Assembly (NCBI RefSeq): GCF_000472425.1
Contig: NZ_AXAI01000010.1
Location: 197,982 to 261,981 of the forward strand
Source: Bradyrhizobium sp. Tv2a-2
GTDB lineage: Bacteria > Pseudomonadota > Alphaproteobacteria > Rhizobiales > Xanthobacteraceae
Direction: 5' to 3'
Length of the DNA stretch: 64,000 nt
Shown: positions 43,540 to 51,876 of the stretch, one piece after another
Layout: every line of letters begins with the position of its first letter
Numbering within the stretch: the stretch's first letter is position 1
Position numbers and translations under genes: made by a program
The notes under the pieces: generated by a model
Databases searched by the model: none
Told to the model about the DNA's origin: nothing
The model's input: only the letters and a program-made list of their open reading frames with translations

Positions 43540-44429
43540 GACGGCCTGCTATCGGGCAACACGCTCTTCTCGAAGAATAGATCCGGATATGGATCATCGT
43601 TGAAGCGCTCGATTTCGGTCCAGCCGGTGCTGCGGTAAAGCTGACGAGCTTCGGGCAGCGCGCTGTTGGTATCCAGGCGAAGGATTTTGACCGACAGGTT
43701 CCGCGCGGCGTTCTCTGCGGAGTCCATGAGGCGTCGCCCGACTCCGAGTCCGCGTGCCGAGGGCGCGACCCATAGTCGCTTGATTTCGGCAAGCTCGCCT
43801 CCTGAGCCCTTCAATCCGACGCAACCCAGCGGCAGGCCATCGGACATCGCGACAAAGAATGCACCGCGCGGCGCCATCATATCGGTGGCGTCTGGATCGC
43901 GCGAAAGCGAAACCTCGAAGCCGCCTTTGAAGCGACGCGAGAGTTCGCCGTAATATTCGCCAAGGCAGTAGCGCGCCTCTTCGCCCTTCGGGTCCATTTC
44001 CTCGATGCGGATCCGGCTGCGTCCGAATGCGGAGGCAACCATGTCCATTGCAGCCAGCAGCGCTTCGGGCTTGTGGTGGCGGGCAAGGATGAGTTCGGCC
44101 TGTGAATTGGAGATCGCTTCATAAGCGCTGAATTCCTGCCGACCGCTCCTCGTGAGCTTCGCGATACGGCGCCGCGCATCATCCGGATGCGGCAAAGTGT
44201 GGATGAGACCTTCGTCCTCCAGGCCGCGGAGCAGACGGCTCATGAGCCCCGAGTCGAGGCCGAGATAGTCGCGCAGCTCTGCGACATCGCCGCGCCCGAG
44301 GCCGATCGCGTTGAGCACGCGTGCCGCGCCCAGCGGCCGGCCACGCCCGAGAAACGAGGTGTCGAGTGCACCGACTTCCGATGTGACGGCGCGGTTGAAG
44401 CGGCGGACGCGGGAGATGGGGTCCAGCAT
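43533..44429 (-). CDS. MarR-GNAT fusion (HTH regulator with N-acetyltransferase domain)
   Basis: 298 residues. Residues 1-145 form a MarR-type winged helix (DYLGLDSGLMSRLLRGLEDE, with TLPHPDDARRRIAKLTRSG as the wing). Residues 150-298 form a GNAT domain (KRLWVAPSARGLGVGRRLMD as the acetyl-CoA motif). Such fusions are common in alphaproteobacteria; the effector and acceptor are unknown. The ATG lies inside a 34-bp palindrome and no ribosome-binding site precedes it, which suggests autoregulation and perhaps a leaderless transcript. Confidence 0.88.
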   Translation of the reverse strand: MLDPISRVRRFNRAVTSEVGALDTSFLGRGRPLGAARVLNAIGLGRGDVAELRDYLGLDSGLMSRLLRGLEDEGLIHTLPHPDDARRRIAKLTRSGRQEFSAYEAISNSQAELILARHHKPEALLAAMDMVASAFGRSRIRIEEMDPKGEEARYCLGEYYGELSRRFKGGFEVSLSRDPDATDMMAPRGAFFVAMSDGLPLGCVGLKGSGGELAEIKRLWVAPSARGLGVGRRLMDSAENAARNLSVKILRLDTNSALPEARQLYRSTGWTEIERFNDDPYPDLFFEKSVLPDSRPSY

Positions 44430-44458
44430 ATTATCTGACTTTAGTCAGATAATATGCT
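44425..44458. promoter_or_regulatory. Perfect 15-4-15 palindrome over the start codon of the MarR-GNAT gene
   Basis: Arms AGCATATTATCTGAC (44425-44439) and GTCAGATAATATGCT (44444-44458) are exactly complementary around TTTA. The start codon of the regulator (44427-44429) lies in the left arm. On the minus strand a TTGACA hexamer touches the far arm, so the site sits between -35 and start codon: a natural place for autorepression by a MarR dimer. Confidence 0.85.
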
Positions 44459-44537
44459 TTGTCAATCCAGGAGGCCGTTACGTTTATGTCCGAAAGAACG
44501 GCGGGCTACGCAACGCCAACTCGCCCAACACTCGCCC

Positions 44538-44631
44538 TCATGGCCTGGCCTTGTCCCGGCCATCCACGTCTTGGCAGCGGTAGAGAAGGCCTGGATGCCC
44601 GGGTCAAGCCAGGTCAAGCCCGGGCATGACG
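44538..44631. repeat. About 90-bp dispersed element, copy 1 (TCATGGCC ... GGGCATGA type)
   Basis: Runs from tcatggcctggccttgtccc through ggccatccacgtc to cccgggtcaagcc and cccgggcatgac. The same order of blocks, inverted, occurs at 61081-61163, and shortened versions at 48052-48092 and about 57508-57540. It lies between the MarR-GNAT promoter and the Rieske gene's stop. Confidence 0.7.
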
Positions 44632-44658
44632 AGTTGAGTATGCGGCTCGGTTGGAGTC

Positions 44659-45072
44659 CTACAACTCCACCACCACATAGTCGCTCTCGACCGCGACCTT
44701 GATGGTCTCCGCGACATATGGCCCTTTCACCACCGTCGCGCCCGCCTCGACATGCGCCGGATAGGCCTTCACCCGGAAGCGGCGTGGGTCGCAGTAGGAC
44801 TGGCCGGTGCGGACGTCGAACTCCCAGCCGTGCCAGGGACAGCGGATGATCTCGCCAAGTTTTGTATATTCGATCTCGCCGGGATCTTTGGATCGCGCGA
44901 GCCCGATCAGCGGTCCTTCGCACAGAGCCGCGCCCTGGTGCGGGCAGCGGTTCAGGAGGCCAAAGAACTCGCCCTTGATGTTGAACACGGCGATGGGGCG
45001 GCCGTCGATGGTGAGAAATTTGCGCGTGCCCGGCGGCAGTTCGTCGACCGGAGCGATCACATGACGGGCCAT
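44659..45072 (-). CDS. Rieske-type [2Fe-2S] ferredoxin
   Basis: 137 residues. The cluster ligands are Cys43 and His45 (NRCPHQGAAL) and Cys78 and His81 (RCPWHGWEFD). The 32-residue gap between the motifs is longer than in most small Rieske ferredoxins. No catalytic iron site is present, so it is an electron carrier. Its ATG overlaps the upstream hydrolase stop (TGATG), so the three genes 44659-47263 form one operon; it may serve an oxygenase encoded elsewhere. Confidence 0.9.
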   Translation of the reverse strand: MARHVIAPVDELPPGTRKFLTIDGRPIAVFNIKGEFFGLLNRCPHQGAALCEGPLIGLARSKDPGEIEYTKLGEIIRCPWHGWEFDVRTGQSYCDPRRFRVKAYPAHVEAGATVVKGPYVAETIKVAVESDYVVVEL

Positions 45073-46181
45073 CAGTCTACGCCATACACCTTCCGCGCAT
45101 TGCCAAGATAGAACGCCGCGCGATTGTCGTCAGACACACCGGGCGGCAGCACGCGTGACGGCTCATCAAAATCCCAGTGCGGATAGTCGGTGGCGAACAG
45201 GAGCTTGTCCCAGCCGATCCAGTCGATCACGTCGAACAGGTCCTGCCGGCGCTCCGGGTCTTCCATCGGTTGCGTGGTCCAGTAGATGTGATCGCGGATA
45301 TACTCGGACGGCGGGCGCTTCACATGCGGCACCTCGCTGCGCAGCCGCTGCCAGACCTTGTCCAGCCGCCAGGCGAGCGACGGCGTCCAGCCAAATCCGG
45401 CTTCGATCATGATCATGTTCAGCTTGGGATGACGCTCGAACACGCCTTCCAGCACGAGGCTTGCCAGCGCCGTCTGCTGGCATTGCGAATGGCCGACCAT
45501 TTCCTCTATGTAGTAGCTCGGCCAGCCCGATGCGGTGATCGGATTGCCGCCGAAGCCGAAGGCATGCACGCCGACAGGAAGGCCGACTTCCTCGGCGGCC
45601 TCATAGATCGGCCAATAGCGGCGTTGGCCGAGCGGTTCGACATTGCGGCTCAACAGCAGCACCTGGACGAAATTCCTATCGCCCGCGCGCTTGCGGATTT
45701 CAGCGGCAGCGGCCGGGCCGTCTTCATTGGCGACGACGATCGACGCTTTCAGCCGCGAATCCTTGGACGTCCATTTTTCGATCTGCCAGTCGTTGATCGC
45801 CGAGCAGATGGCGGCGGCGAGATCCTGGTTGCGGATGCCCTGTCCGGTCTGCAGCGGGTTGAGCACGCCAAGCACGACATTGTTGGGGTCAAGATGCTGC
45901 TTCTGCATGAAGGAGAGCGAAGAGCCCTGCGGGCCGCCCTCCGGCGGATAGGCATCGCGGCGCGAGGCATTGGGCTGCGCCTTGGGATAGGGCGGGCCTT
46001 CCATCATGCCCTGATAGGCGTGCTTGTCGTAAGTCTCCAGATGCTCCTGCCAGCGCCTGGCGAGGAAGGGATATAGCTCCGTCTTGGTCGCGCGCGCCGG
46101 ATGGATGTCGCAATCGGCGATCGCCGTCTTTGCCGCCGAGGTTGCCGACTGCTCGGGAAGGTCGCGGAACTGCATGTTCAT
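45072..46181 (-). CDS. Amidohydrolase-2 family metal-dependent hydrolase, paralogue B
   Basis: 369 residues from the ATG at 46181, which overlaps the upstream stop (ATGA). TIM-barrel amidohydrolase-2 motifs: metal-binding AIADCDIHPARAT (DxH variant), PVGVHAFGFGGN, MIMIEAGFGWTP and LLFATDYPHWDFD. These occur in decarboxylases and C-C hydrolases such as the ACMSD group. It is similar in length and order of motifs to the upstream gene, so both arose by duplication. Substrate unknown; the Rieske partner suggests an aromatic or terpenoid pathway. Confidence 0.88.
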   Translation of the reverse strand: MNMQFRDLPEQSATSAAKTAIADCDIHPARATKTELYPFLARRWQEHLETYDKHAYQGMMEGPPYPKAQPNASRRDAYPPEGGPQGSSLSFMQKQHLDPNNVVLGVLNPLQTGQGIRNQDLAAAICSAINDWQIEKWTSKDSRLKASIVVANEDGPAAAAEIRKRAGDRNFVQVLLLSRNVEPLGQRRYWPIYEAAEEVGLPVGVHAFGFGGNPITASGWPSYYIEEMVGHSQCQQTALASLVLEGVFERHPKLNMIMIEAGFGWTPSLAWRLDKVWQRLRSEVPHVKRPPSEYIRDHIYWTTQPMEDPERRQDLFDVIDWIGWDKLLFATDYPHWDFDEPSRVLPPGVSDDNRAAFYLGNARKVYGVD

Positions 46182-47263
46182 GGCGTTATCTCCCTGGCCG
46201 CCTCTTGTCGCAGCCGGCCGTAGGTCGCAAACGGATTGTCGATCATGATCTTGCGCACGAGATCGGACGACAACCCTTTCGGCAGTGCGTCGTCGCCGTC
46301 GAACTGCCAATGCGGATAGTCGGTGGAGAATAGGAGCAATTCGTCCGACTGCATATGGTCAAACAGCCGATGCAGCACTGCGGGATCCTCGGGCGCATCA
46401 ACCGGCTGCAGCGAGAAGCGGATGTTGCTTCGCACAATCTCCAGCGGGGCACGGTCGACCCATGGCGTCTCCATGCGAATGCCGCGCCAGAACTTGTGCA
46501 AGCGCCACAGGAACGGCGGCAGCCAGGTGAAGCCACTTTCCAGCATCACCATTTTCAGATTCGGATGGCGCGCGAAGACGCCCTCGACAATCAGGCTCGT
46601 TAATTGGGTCTGGAAGGCCTGCGCCTGCGCGACATAATCCTCGATGTGATAGGAACCCCAGCCGATCGACGATGGCGGGTTGTGATAGTTCGAGCCGGCG
46701 TGAATGCCGATCGGCAATCCCAGCAGCTCCGCCGCGGCATAGATCGGCCAGTAGTGGCGCTTGCCAAGCGGCAGGTCGCCCATCACAAGCATCAGCACCT
46801 GGACAAAGCGCTTGTCCTGGGCGCAGCGCTCGATCTCGGCCACGGATTTCTCGACGTTCTGCACGGGGATCACGATCGAGCCGCGCAGTCGCGTATCCTT
46901 GTCCAGCCACTCCCTCACCAGCCAGTCGTTGAGCGCACGGCAGAAGGCGACCGCCATGTCCTCGGAGAACACCATCTGCACGCCATAGAGCGGATTGCAG
47001 ATGCCAAAGGCTGCCTGAAACGGGTCGAGCGCCTGTGCCTGCAGGTCCTGTAACCGCGATCCCGGCTTGCCCTGCGTCGGCCGCCAATCCGGGCGCGCCG
47101 AGATCGGCGAATTCGGCGGATAGGACTGCGACACGAGATCGACCATGCCACGGGTCGTCACCTGGTCGCGCCAATAGTCGTTCAGGTAAGGCAGCAGGCT
47201 GGTCAAATGCGGCACCGCCGGATGCAAATCGCAATCGACGCCGCCCGCGACGATAGACGTCAT
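46178..47263 (-). CDS. Amidohydrolase-2 family metal-dependent hydrolase, paralogue A
   Basis: 361 residues from the ATG at 47263 (GAGGAAA upstream). The parallel motifs are GGVDCDLHPAVPHL, PIGIHAGSNYHNPP, MVMLESGFTWLPPFLWRL and LLFSTDYPHWQFDGDD. It is the first gene of the three-gene operon. Two related barrels in tandem may form a heteromer or act on related substrates. No oxygenase alpha subunit is nearby. Confidence 0.88.
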   Translation of the reverse strand: MTSIVAGGVDCDLHPAVPHLTSLLPYLNDYWRDQVTTRGMVDLVSQSYPPNSPISARPDWRPTQGKPGSRLQDLQAQALDPFQAAFGICNPLYGVQMVFSEDMAVAFCRALNDWLVREWLDKDTRLRGSIVIPVQNVEKSVAEIERCAQDKRFVQVLMLVMGDLPLGKRHYWPIYAAAELLGLPIGIHAGSNYHNPPSSIGWGSYHIEDYVAQAQAFQTQLTSLIVEGVFARHPNLKMVMLESGFTWLPPFLWRLHKFWRGIRMETPWVDRAPLEIVRSNIRFSLQPVDAPEDPAVLHRLFDHMQSDELLLFSTDYPHWQFDGDDALPKGLSSDLVRKIMIDNPFATYGRLRQEAAREITP

Positions 47264-47370
47264 GGCGTTTCCTCGTGCTCGCCTCACGGCGCTTGGCGCC
47301 TTGTTGGTGGAGGCCATTGAAGCAGGCCCACGCGGGCCCCGCAACAGGCGCAAATGGCACGCGCCCATGC

Positions 47371-47472
47371 TAAAGCATGATCCGGAAAAGTGTGTAGCGG
47401 TTTTCCGAAAAGATCATGCTCAATCAAAGAGCTAAAGCACGATAACGATTCAACCAAACCTCATCGCGCTTT
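47371..47472 (+). repeat. 102-bp dispersed hairpin element, copy 2
   Basis: 97 of 102 positions equal the copy at 29167-29268, same orientation. Outer arms AGCATGATC and GATCATGCT and inner arms CGGAAAA and TTTTCCG are unchanged; all five differences fall in the right-hand half. It ends 28 bp before the CinA-C gene start. Confidence 0.85.
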
Positions 47473-47500
47473 AGGAACGCGCGAAACGGGAGAGAAGCCA

Positions 47501-47983
47501 ATGAAGGAACTTATCGGCATCGCCGGGCAGATCGCGACAAAGCTGGTGGCGCGGAAGCAAACGATTGCGGTCGCCGAATCCTCGACCGGCGGGCTGATCG
47601 CCTCCGCGCTGCTCGCGGTGCCCGGCGCGTCCGCTTATTTCAAGGGCGGGGCCGTGGTCTATACCCGCGAAGCACGCCGCATTCTGATGGACATTCCGGA
47701 CGAGGCGATGAAGGGCATCCGCTCGGCGTCGGAGCCTTATGCAAGATTATTGGCCGAGCAGATGCGGCGGCGTTTTGAAACAGATTGGGGCGTGTCCGAA
47801 ACCGGCGCCACCGGCCCCACCGGCAACCGCTACGGCGACGCTGCCGGCCACTCCTGCATGGCGGTTGCGGGCGTTGCGACCAAAGTGATCACGCTGGAGA
47901 CGGCCAGCAACGATCGTGCCGGCAACATGCAGGTGTTTGCAAAGACGGCGCTGGAGTTGTTGTTGAAGGAACTATCGCAATAG
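47501..47983 (+). CDS. CinA C-terminal-domain protein (nicotinamide-nucleotide amidohydrolase type)
   Basis: 160 residues, the size of stand-alone PncC proteins. The core motifs are TIAVAESSTGGLIASALLAV, YFKGGAVVYT and GVSETGATGPTGNRYGDAAG, with the catalytic Ser in AESSTGG. It would deamidate NMN to nicotinate mononucleotide in pyridine-nucleotide salvage. The ATG at 47501 follows GGGAGAG. A dispersed repeat element lies directly upstream, so its promoter must be in or before the repeat. Confidence 0.87.
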   Translation: MKELIGIAGQIATKLVARKQTIAVAESSTGGLIASALLAVPGASAYFKGGAVVYTREARRILMDIPDEAMKGIRSASEPYARLLAEQMRRRFETDWGVSETGATGPTGNRYGDAAGHSCMAVAGVATKVITLETASNDRAGNMQVFAKTALELLLKELSQ

Positions 47984-48051
47984 CTGTCATTCCGGCGACG
48001 GCCGAAACCCAACCACAGGCAGCAGTGAAGCAGCAAACCGCCAACCCCACG

Positions 48052-48092
48052 CGTCATGGCCGGGCTTGTCCAGGTCAAGCCCGGGCATGACG
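48052..48092. repeat. Short palindromic element, CGTCATG-G-CCGGGCTTG / CAAGCCCGG-G-CATGACG
   Basis: Two 17-bp arms pair at 16 positions, with a 7-base loop. It is a shortened member of the family at 44538 and 61081. It lies downstream of the CinA-C gene and, on the other strand, downstream of the type I secretion adaptor gene. Confidence 0.75.
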
Positions 48093-48211
48093 GAGGAGAG
48101 AGATGGGCCGCAGCTATTGTCAGTGGTTATGAGCCTTGGCTTTCGTCCTTTGGACAGGACGACAACGCGATTCCGACGGCCGTCGAGGATTTATCACGCG
48201 CGATCTAACAC

Positions 48212-49549
48212 TCATTTCTCCCGAAACGCGCGCATCAGCTGGTCGTGCAGGGGCTTCATCAGATAGGACAGCACGGTGCGGTCGCCGGTCTGCACGAAGG
48301 CTTCGACCGGCATGCCCGGGATCAGCTTGACGTCGCCGAGGCGGGCGATCTCTTCCGGCGGCATCGAGACGCGGATGGTGTAGTAGCTCTGGCCGGTGCG
48401 CTGGTCGGTAGCGACGTCGGGCGAGACGCGGCTTACCACGCCGTTGAGCTCCGGCGTGGTGCGCTGGTTGAAGGCGGACATGCGCAGAAGCGTCTTCTGG
48501 CCGACCTGCAGCTTGTCGATGTCCTGCGGATTGACCCTGGCCTCGACCTGCAGATCGTCGCTCTGCGGCACGATCAGCATGATGGCGTCGCCTGCATTGA
48601 TGACGCCGCCAACCGTGTGCACGGTCGACTGCTCCACGACGCCGTCTTGGGGACTGCGGATATCGACACGGCGGAGCTGGTCCTCCGCGGTGACCTTGCG
48701 CTCGATCAATTCCCCGATCTTGTCATTGGTCTCGCGCAAATCCTTGGAAACCTCGCTGACCATGTCCTTGTCGATCTGGATGATCTGCAACTCGGTCTCG
48801 GTGATCTTGCCCTTCGCCTGCGCCTTGGAGGCGATGTATTGCGCGCGCTCGCCGTTCAGCCGCGCGGCGTCGCGCTCCAGCGTCGTCAGGCGCGAGATCT
48901 GCACCAAATGCTTGTCGTAGAGATCGCGCACCCCCGACAGTTCCTGCTGTACCAGCGCGATTTCCTGGTTCTTGGCGTTCTCTTGCGCGGTGAGGCCCTC
49001 GATCTCCTCGTTGAGCTGGCGGATGCGCTCGTGCAATTGCGACTTCTGCCCGGCCCGCCCGGTGACACGGACGTCGAACAATTTGCTCTCGCTCGCCATT
49101 ACGTTGGCGACGTCAGGGTCGCTGGCACGGTTCGTCAGCTGCGGCGGAAACTTGATCTCGAACATGCCGCGCTGCTCGGCCTCCAGCCGCGCCGCGCGCG
49201 CCATGGCGCCATCGAGATTCTTGGTGACGATCGCGAGGTTAGCCTTGGTCACGGTGTCGTCGAGCCGCACCACGATCTGGCCGGACTTGACCATGTCACC
49301 GTCGCGCGCCAGCAATTCGCCGACGACGCCGCCGGTCGGATGCTGCACTTTCTTGACATTGGATTCGACCACGACCTGGCCCGGCGCGATCAATGCGCCG
49401 GAAATCGCCATGGTCGATGCCCAGCCGCCAAAGCCGCCGGCGACGATGGCGACCACCGCAAGGCCGGCGATCACATGGGCCCGGATCGAGCGCCGCGTGC
49501 TCTTCAAGCCATTGCCGGTGACCGGCGCCTGCACGACCGCGACACTCAT
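48212..49549 (-). CDS. Type I secretion membrane-fusion (adaptor) protein, HlyD/PrtE family
   Basis: 445 residues. A short cytoplasmic N-terminus is followed by one membrane helix (about 27-47, VIAGLAVVAIVAGGFGGWAS). Next come a lipoyl half (HPTGGVVGELLARDGDMVKS), a long coiled-coil hairpin (about 150-300) and a beta-barrel region (VEARVNPQDIDKLQVGQKT). Its ATG overlaps the ABC transporter's stop by 4 bp. With the transporter it forms the inner-membrane part of a type I system; no TolC-type gene is in the window. Confidence 0.92.
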   Translation of the reverse strand: MSVAVVQAPVTGNGLKSTRRSIRAHVIAGLAVVAIVAGGFGGWASTMAISGALIAPGQVVVESNVKKVQHPTGGVVGELLARDGDMVKSGQIVVRLDDTVTKANLAIVTKNLDGAMARAARLEAEQRGMFEIKFPPQLTNRASDPDVANVMASESKLFDVRVTGRAGQKSQLHERIRQLNEEIEGLTAQENAKNQEIALVQQELSGVRDLYDKHLVQISRLTTLERDAARLNGERAQYIASKAQAKGKITETELQIIQIDKDMVSEVSKDLRETNDKIGELIERKVTAEDQLRRVDIRSPQDGVVEQSTVHTVGGVINAGDAIMLIVPQSDDLQVEARVNPQDIDKLQVGQKTLLRMSAFNQRTTPELNGVVSRVSPDVATDQRTGQSYYTIRVSMPPEEIARLGDVKLIPGMPVEAFVQTGDRTVLSYLMKPLHDQLMRAFREK

Positions 49550-51291
49550 GGCTTTCCAGCTCCCGCATCGGACACGATCTTGATCGGCGTCGGGCTTGCG
49601 ACGCGTGGCTGCAGCACCTGCGCAAGGACCGTCTCTTTCGGCCCGAACGCCTGCACGCGACCGTCCTTGAGCACCAGTATCTGGTCGACCCCTTCGATGC
49701 CGACGGGGCGATGCGCCACTACAACCACGATGGCGCCGCGCTCCCGCGCGGCGCGCACCGCCCGTGTCAGCGCCTCGTCGCCCTCGGAATCGAGATTCGA
49801 ATTCGGCTCGTCGAGTACGATCAGGAAGGGATCGCCATAGAGCGCGCGCGCCAGCGCCACGCGCTGCGCCTGCCCTGCCGACAGCGCCGTACCCTGCTCG
49901 CCAACCTGCGTATTGTAGCCGTCGCGCATCTTTACGATCATATCATGCACGCCGGCTTCCTTGGCGGCGGCGATGATCTTGTCCGAGGGTGCATCGGGAT
50001 CGAAGCGGCAGATATTCTGCGCCACCGTGCCCGCGAACAGCTCGACGTCCTGCGGCAGATAGCCGACATAGCGACCGAGCACTTCCGACGACCATTGATC
50101 CAACGCCGCGCCGTCGAGCCGCACCTTGCCACGGAACGGCTGCCAGACGCCGACGAGCGCACGCACCAGCGACGACTTGCCCGAACCGCTCGGCCCGATC
50201 ACCCCTAACCCCTGGCCGGCGGTCAGCGCAAAGGTCACATCGCCCACGATCATCTTCTGGTCGCCGGGAGCGGCGATGCTGATGGCTTCCACCGAGAGGT
50301 TTACGGCGGGACTCTGCAGCAGCGTCGGCGGCGGCAGTTGCGGCATCTGCTCCAGCAGCTTGTTGAGGCGGTGCCAGCTTTGCCGTGCCGCGACAAAGCT
50401 CTTCCAATGCGCAATCGCAAGATCGACCGGCGCAAGCGCGCGTGCGCTCAGGATCGAGCCCGCGATGATAATGCCGGCGGTGGCTTCCTGATGAATCACG
50501 AGATAGGCCCCGACCGCGAGCACCGCGGACTGCAGCGTCATACGCAGCACCTTGGCCATGGCGCCAAGGCCGCCGATGACGTCGCTGGCACGCTGGTGGC
50601 CGGCGAGATATTTCTCATTGGCCTCGCTCCAGCGCGCACCCAGCCGGCCGGCCATGCCCATGGCGACCAGCACCTCGGCATTGCGGCGGCTCGCAGCCGC
50701 AAGATCGTTGCGGCGCGAGGCCAGCGTCATTGCCTCCCTGGCGGGCCTTCGCGACAGATATTCAGTGATCAGCGTCAGCGTCACCAGGATGATGGCGCCG
50801 ACCAGCGCGGTGATGCCGATCATGACATGAAAGGTGAAGCAGATCGCAAGATAGAGCGGCAGCCAGGGCAGGTCGAAGAAGGCGCTCGGGCCTGCCCCGC
50901 CGAGAAAGGAGCGGACATTGTCGAGATCGCGCAGAGGTTGCAGGCCCTCGTTGCGGTTTCCGATCAGAAGCGGCAGCTTCACCACCGTCTCGAACACCCG
51001 CGCATTGAGCGCCTCGTCCAGCGCGGTCCCGATCCGGCCCAGGATGCGGTTGCGAATGAGATCGAGCACGCCTTGCGCGATGTAGAGCCCGCCGGCGAGG
51101 ATGATGAGGCCGATCAGCGTCGGCACCGACCGGCTCGGCAGCACGCGGTCATAGACCTCGAGCATGAAAATCGAGCCGGTGAGATAGAGCAGGTTGATGA
51201 TGCAGCTCATCACGCCGACGCCAAGAAAGGCGCTGCGGCAGGCGCGCAAGGCATCGCCGAGTTCCGAACGCCTTAAAGGGGCGACTGCCAT
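49546..51291 (-). CDS. Type I secretion ABC transporter (permease-ATPase), PrtD family
   Basis: 581 residues from the ATG at 51291; a GTG one codon earlier is equally placed. The N-terminal half has about six membrane segments. The ATPase half has Walker A GVIGPSGSGKSS (about 360), signature LSAGQAQRVALARAL and Walker B FLIVLDEPNSNLD. Absence of a C39 peptidase-like N-terminal domain, and the size, fit the PrtD/RsaD type that exports RTX proteins. A C-terminal RTX-type fragment at 63564 is a candidate cargo. Confidence 0.93.
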   Translation of the reverse strand: MAVAPLRRSELGDALRACRSAFLGVGVMSCIINLLYLTGSIFMLEVYDRVLPSRSVPTLIGLIILAGGLYIAQGVLDLIRNRILGRIGTALDEALNARVFETVVKLPLLIGNRNEGLQPLRDLDNVRSFLGGAGPSAFFDLPWLPLYLAICFTFHVMIGITALVGAIILVTLTLITEYLSRRPAREAMTLASRRNDLAAASRRNAEVLVAMGMAGRLGARWSEANEKYLAGHQRASDVIGGLGAMAKVLRMTLQSAVLAVGAYLVIHQEATAGIIIAGSILSARALAPVDLAIAHWKSFVAARQSWHRLNKLLEQMPQLPPPTLLQSPAVNLSVEAISIAAPGDQKMIVGDVTFALTAGQGLGVIGPSGSGKSSLVRALVGVWQPFRGKVRLDGAALDQWSSEVLGRYVGYLPQDVELFAGTVAQNICRFDPDAPSDKIIAAAKEAGVHDMIVKMRDGYNTQVGEQGTALSAGQAQRVALARALYGDPFLIVLDEPNSNLDSEGDEALTRAVRAARERGAIVVVVAHRPVGIEGVDQILVLKDGRVQAFGPKETVLAQVLQPRVASPTPIKIVSDAGAGKP

Positions 51292-51499
51292 CACACTGAT
51301 CTCAAATTGAGTGGGCCCGATTAATCGGGAGATTCAAACACTTACAATAGGGGAATATTACCGTTTCTGATGACTTGCGTCCAATGAAGTCGGATTAACC
51401 TAAATGGCCCGAGGTGAAACCGGTCTGAACGCAACGCTCCCGGACGGCCCCCTGGCTCATATTAGGCCTGCCCGCTTTGGGCGCCGGCCTGAAAGGCCC

Positions 51500-51769
51500 T
51501 CAAAATCTCCCGCCGCCCCGCACCAGCCGCACGATCAGGAGCAGGATGATGGCGCCGATCGCGGAATAAATGATCTTCGACACCAGGCCGACGCCAAGGT
51601 GAATGCCGATCCTCGGAAACAGCCAGCTCGCGATGAACGCGCCGATTATGCCGATCACGATGTCGCCGATGATGCCGAAACCGGCGCCGCGGACGATCTT
51701 GCCGGCCAGCCAGCCGGCCACCAGGCCGACGAAAAGGATGACAAGAAGGCTTTCGCCAGACAGATACAT
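51500..51769 (-). CDS. GlsB/YeaQ/YmgE-type small membrane protein
   Basis: 89 residues with three hydrophobic segments: LLVILFVGLVAGWLAGKIV, GIIGDIVIGIIGAFIASWLF and IIYSAIGAIILLLIVRLV. The GWLAGKIVRGxGFGxxGD pattern is the family signature ('transglycosylase-associated', stress-responsive). The ATG at 51769 follows a G-rich run. No neighbour shares its likely function; it is not clearly part of the flanking operons. Confidence 0.9.
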   Translation of the reverse strand: MYLSGESLLVILFVGLVAGWLAGKIVRGAGFGIIGDIVIGIIGAFIASWLFPRIGIHLGVGLVSKIIYSAIGAIILLLIVRLVRGGGRF

Positions 51770-51834
51770 TGGATCCCCCCGAATGCGCGTGCTCACGCGT
51801 CGGGGGCGAGCCTACTCATAAGGAGCCGACGTGA

Positions 51835-51869
51835 CGACCCAAAACGAGCGCTGTGCCCGGTTTTGGTCG
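51835..51869. terminator. Hairpin downstream of the ABC operon
   Basis: CGACC-c-AAAAC (51835-51845) and GTTTTGGTCG (51860-51869) pair with a single bulged base. It lies 8 bp after the last gene of the seven-gene operon. A clear T-run is lacking on the minus strand, so its role is uncertain. Confidence 0.35.
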
Positions 51870-51876
51870 GGACCTG

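Noticed and set aside
47364..47379. TGGCACG resembling a sigma-54 -24 element before the CinA-C gene
   Set aside because: The downstream GC is one base too far and TTGC is missing, so the spacing rule is broken.
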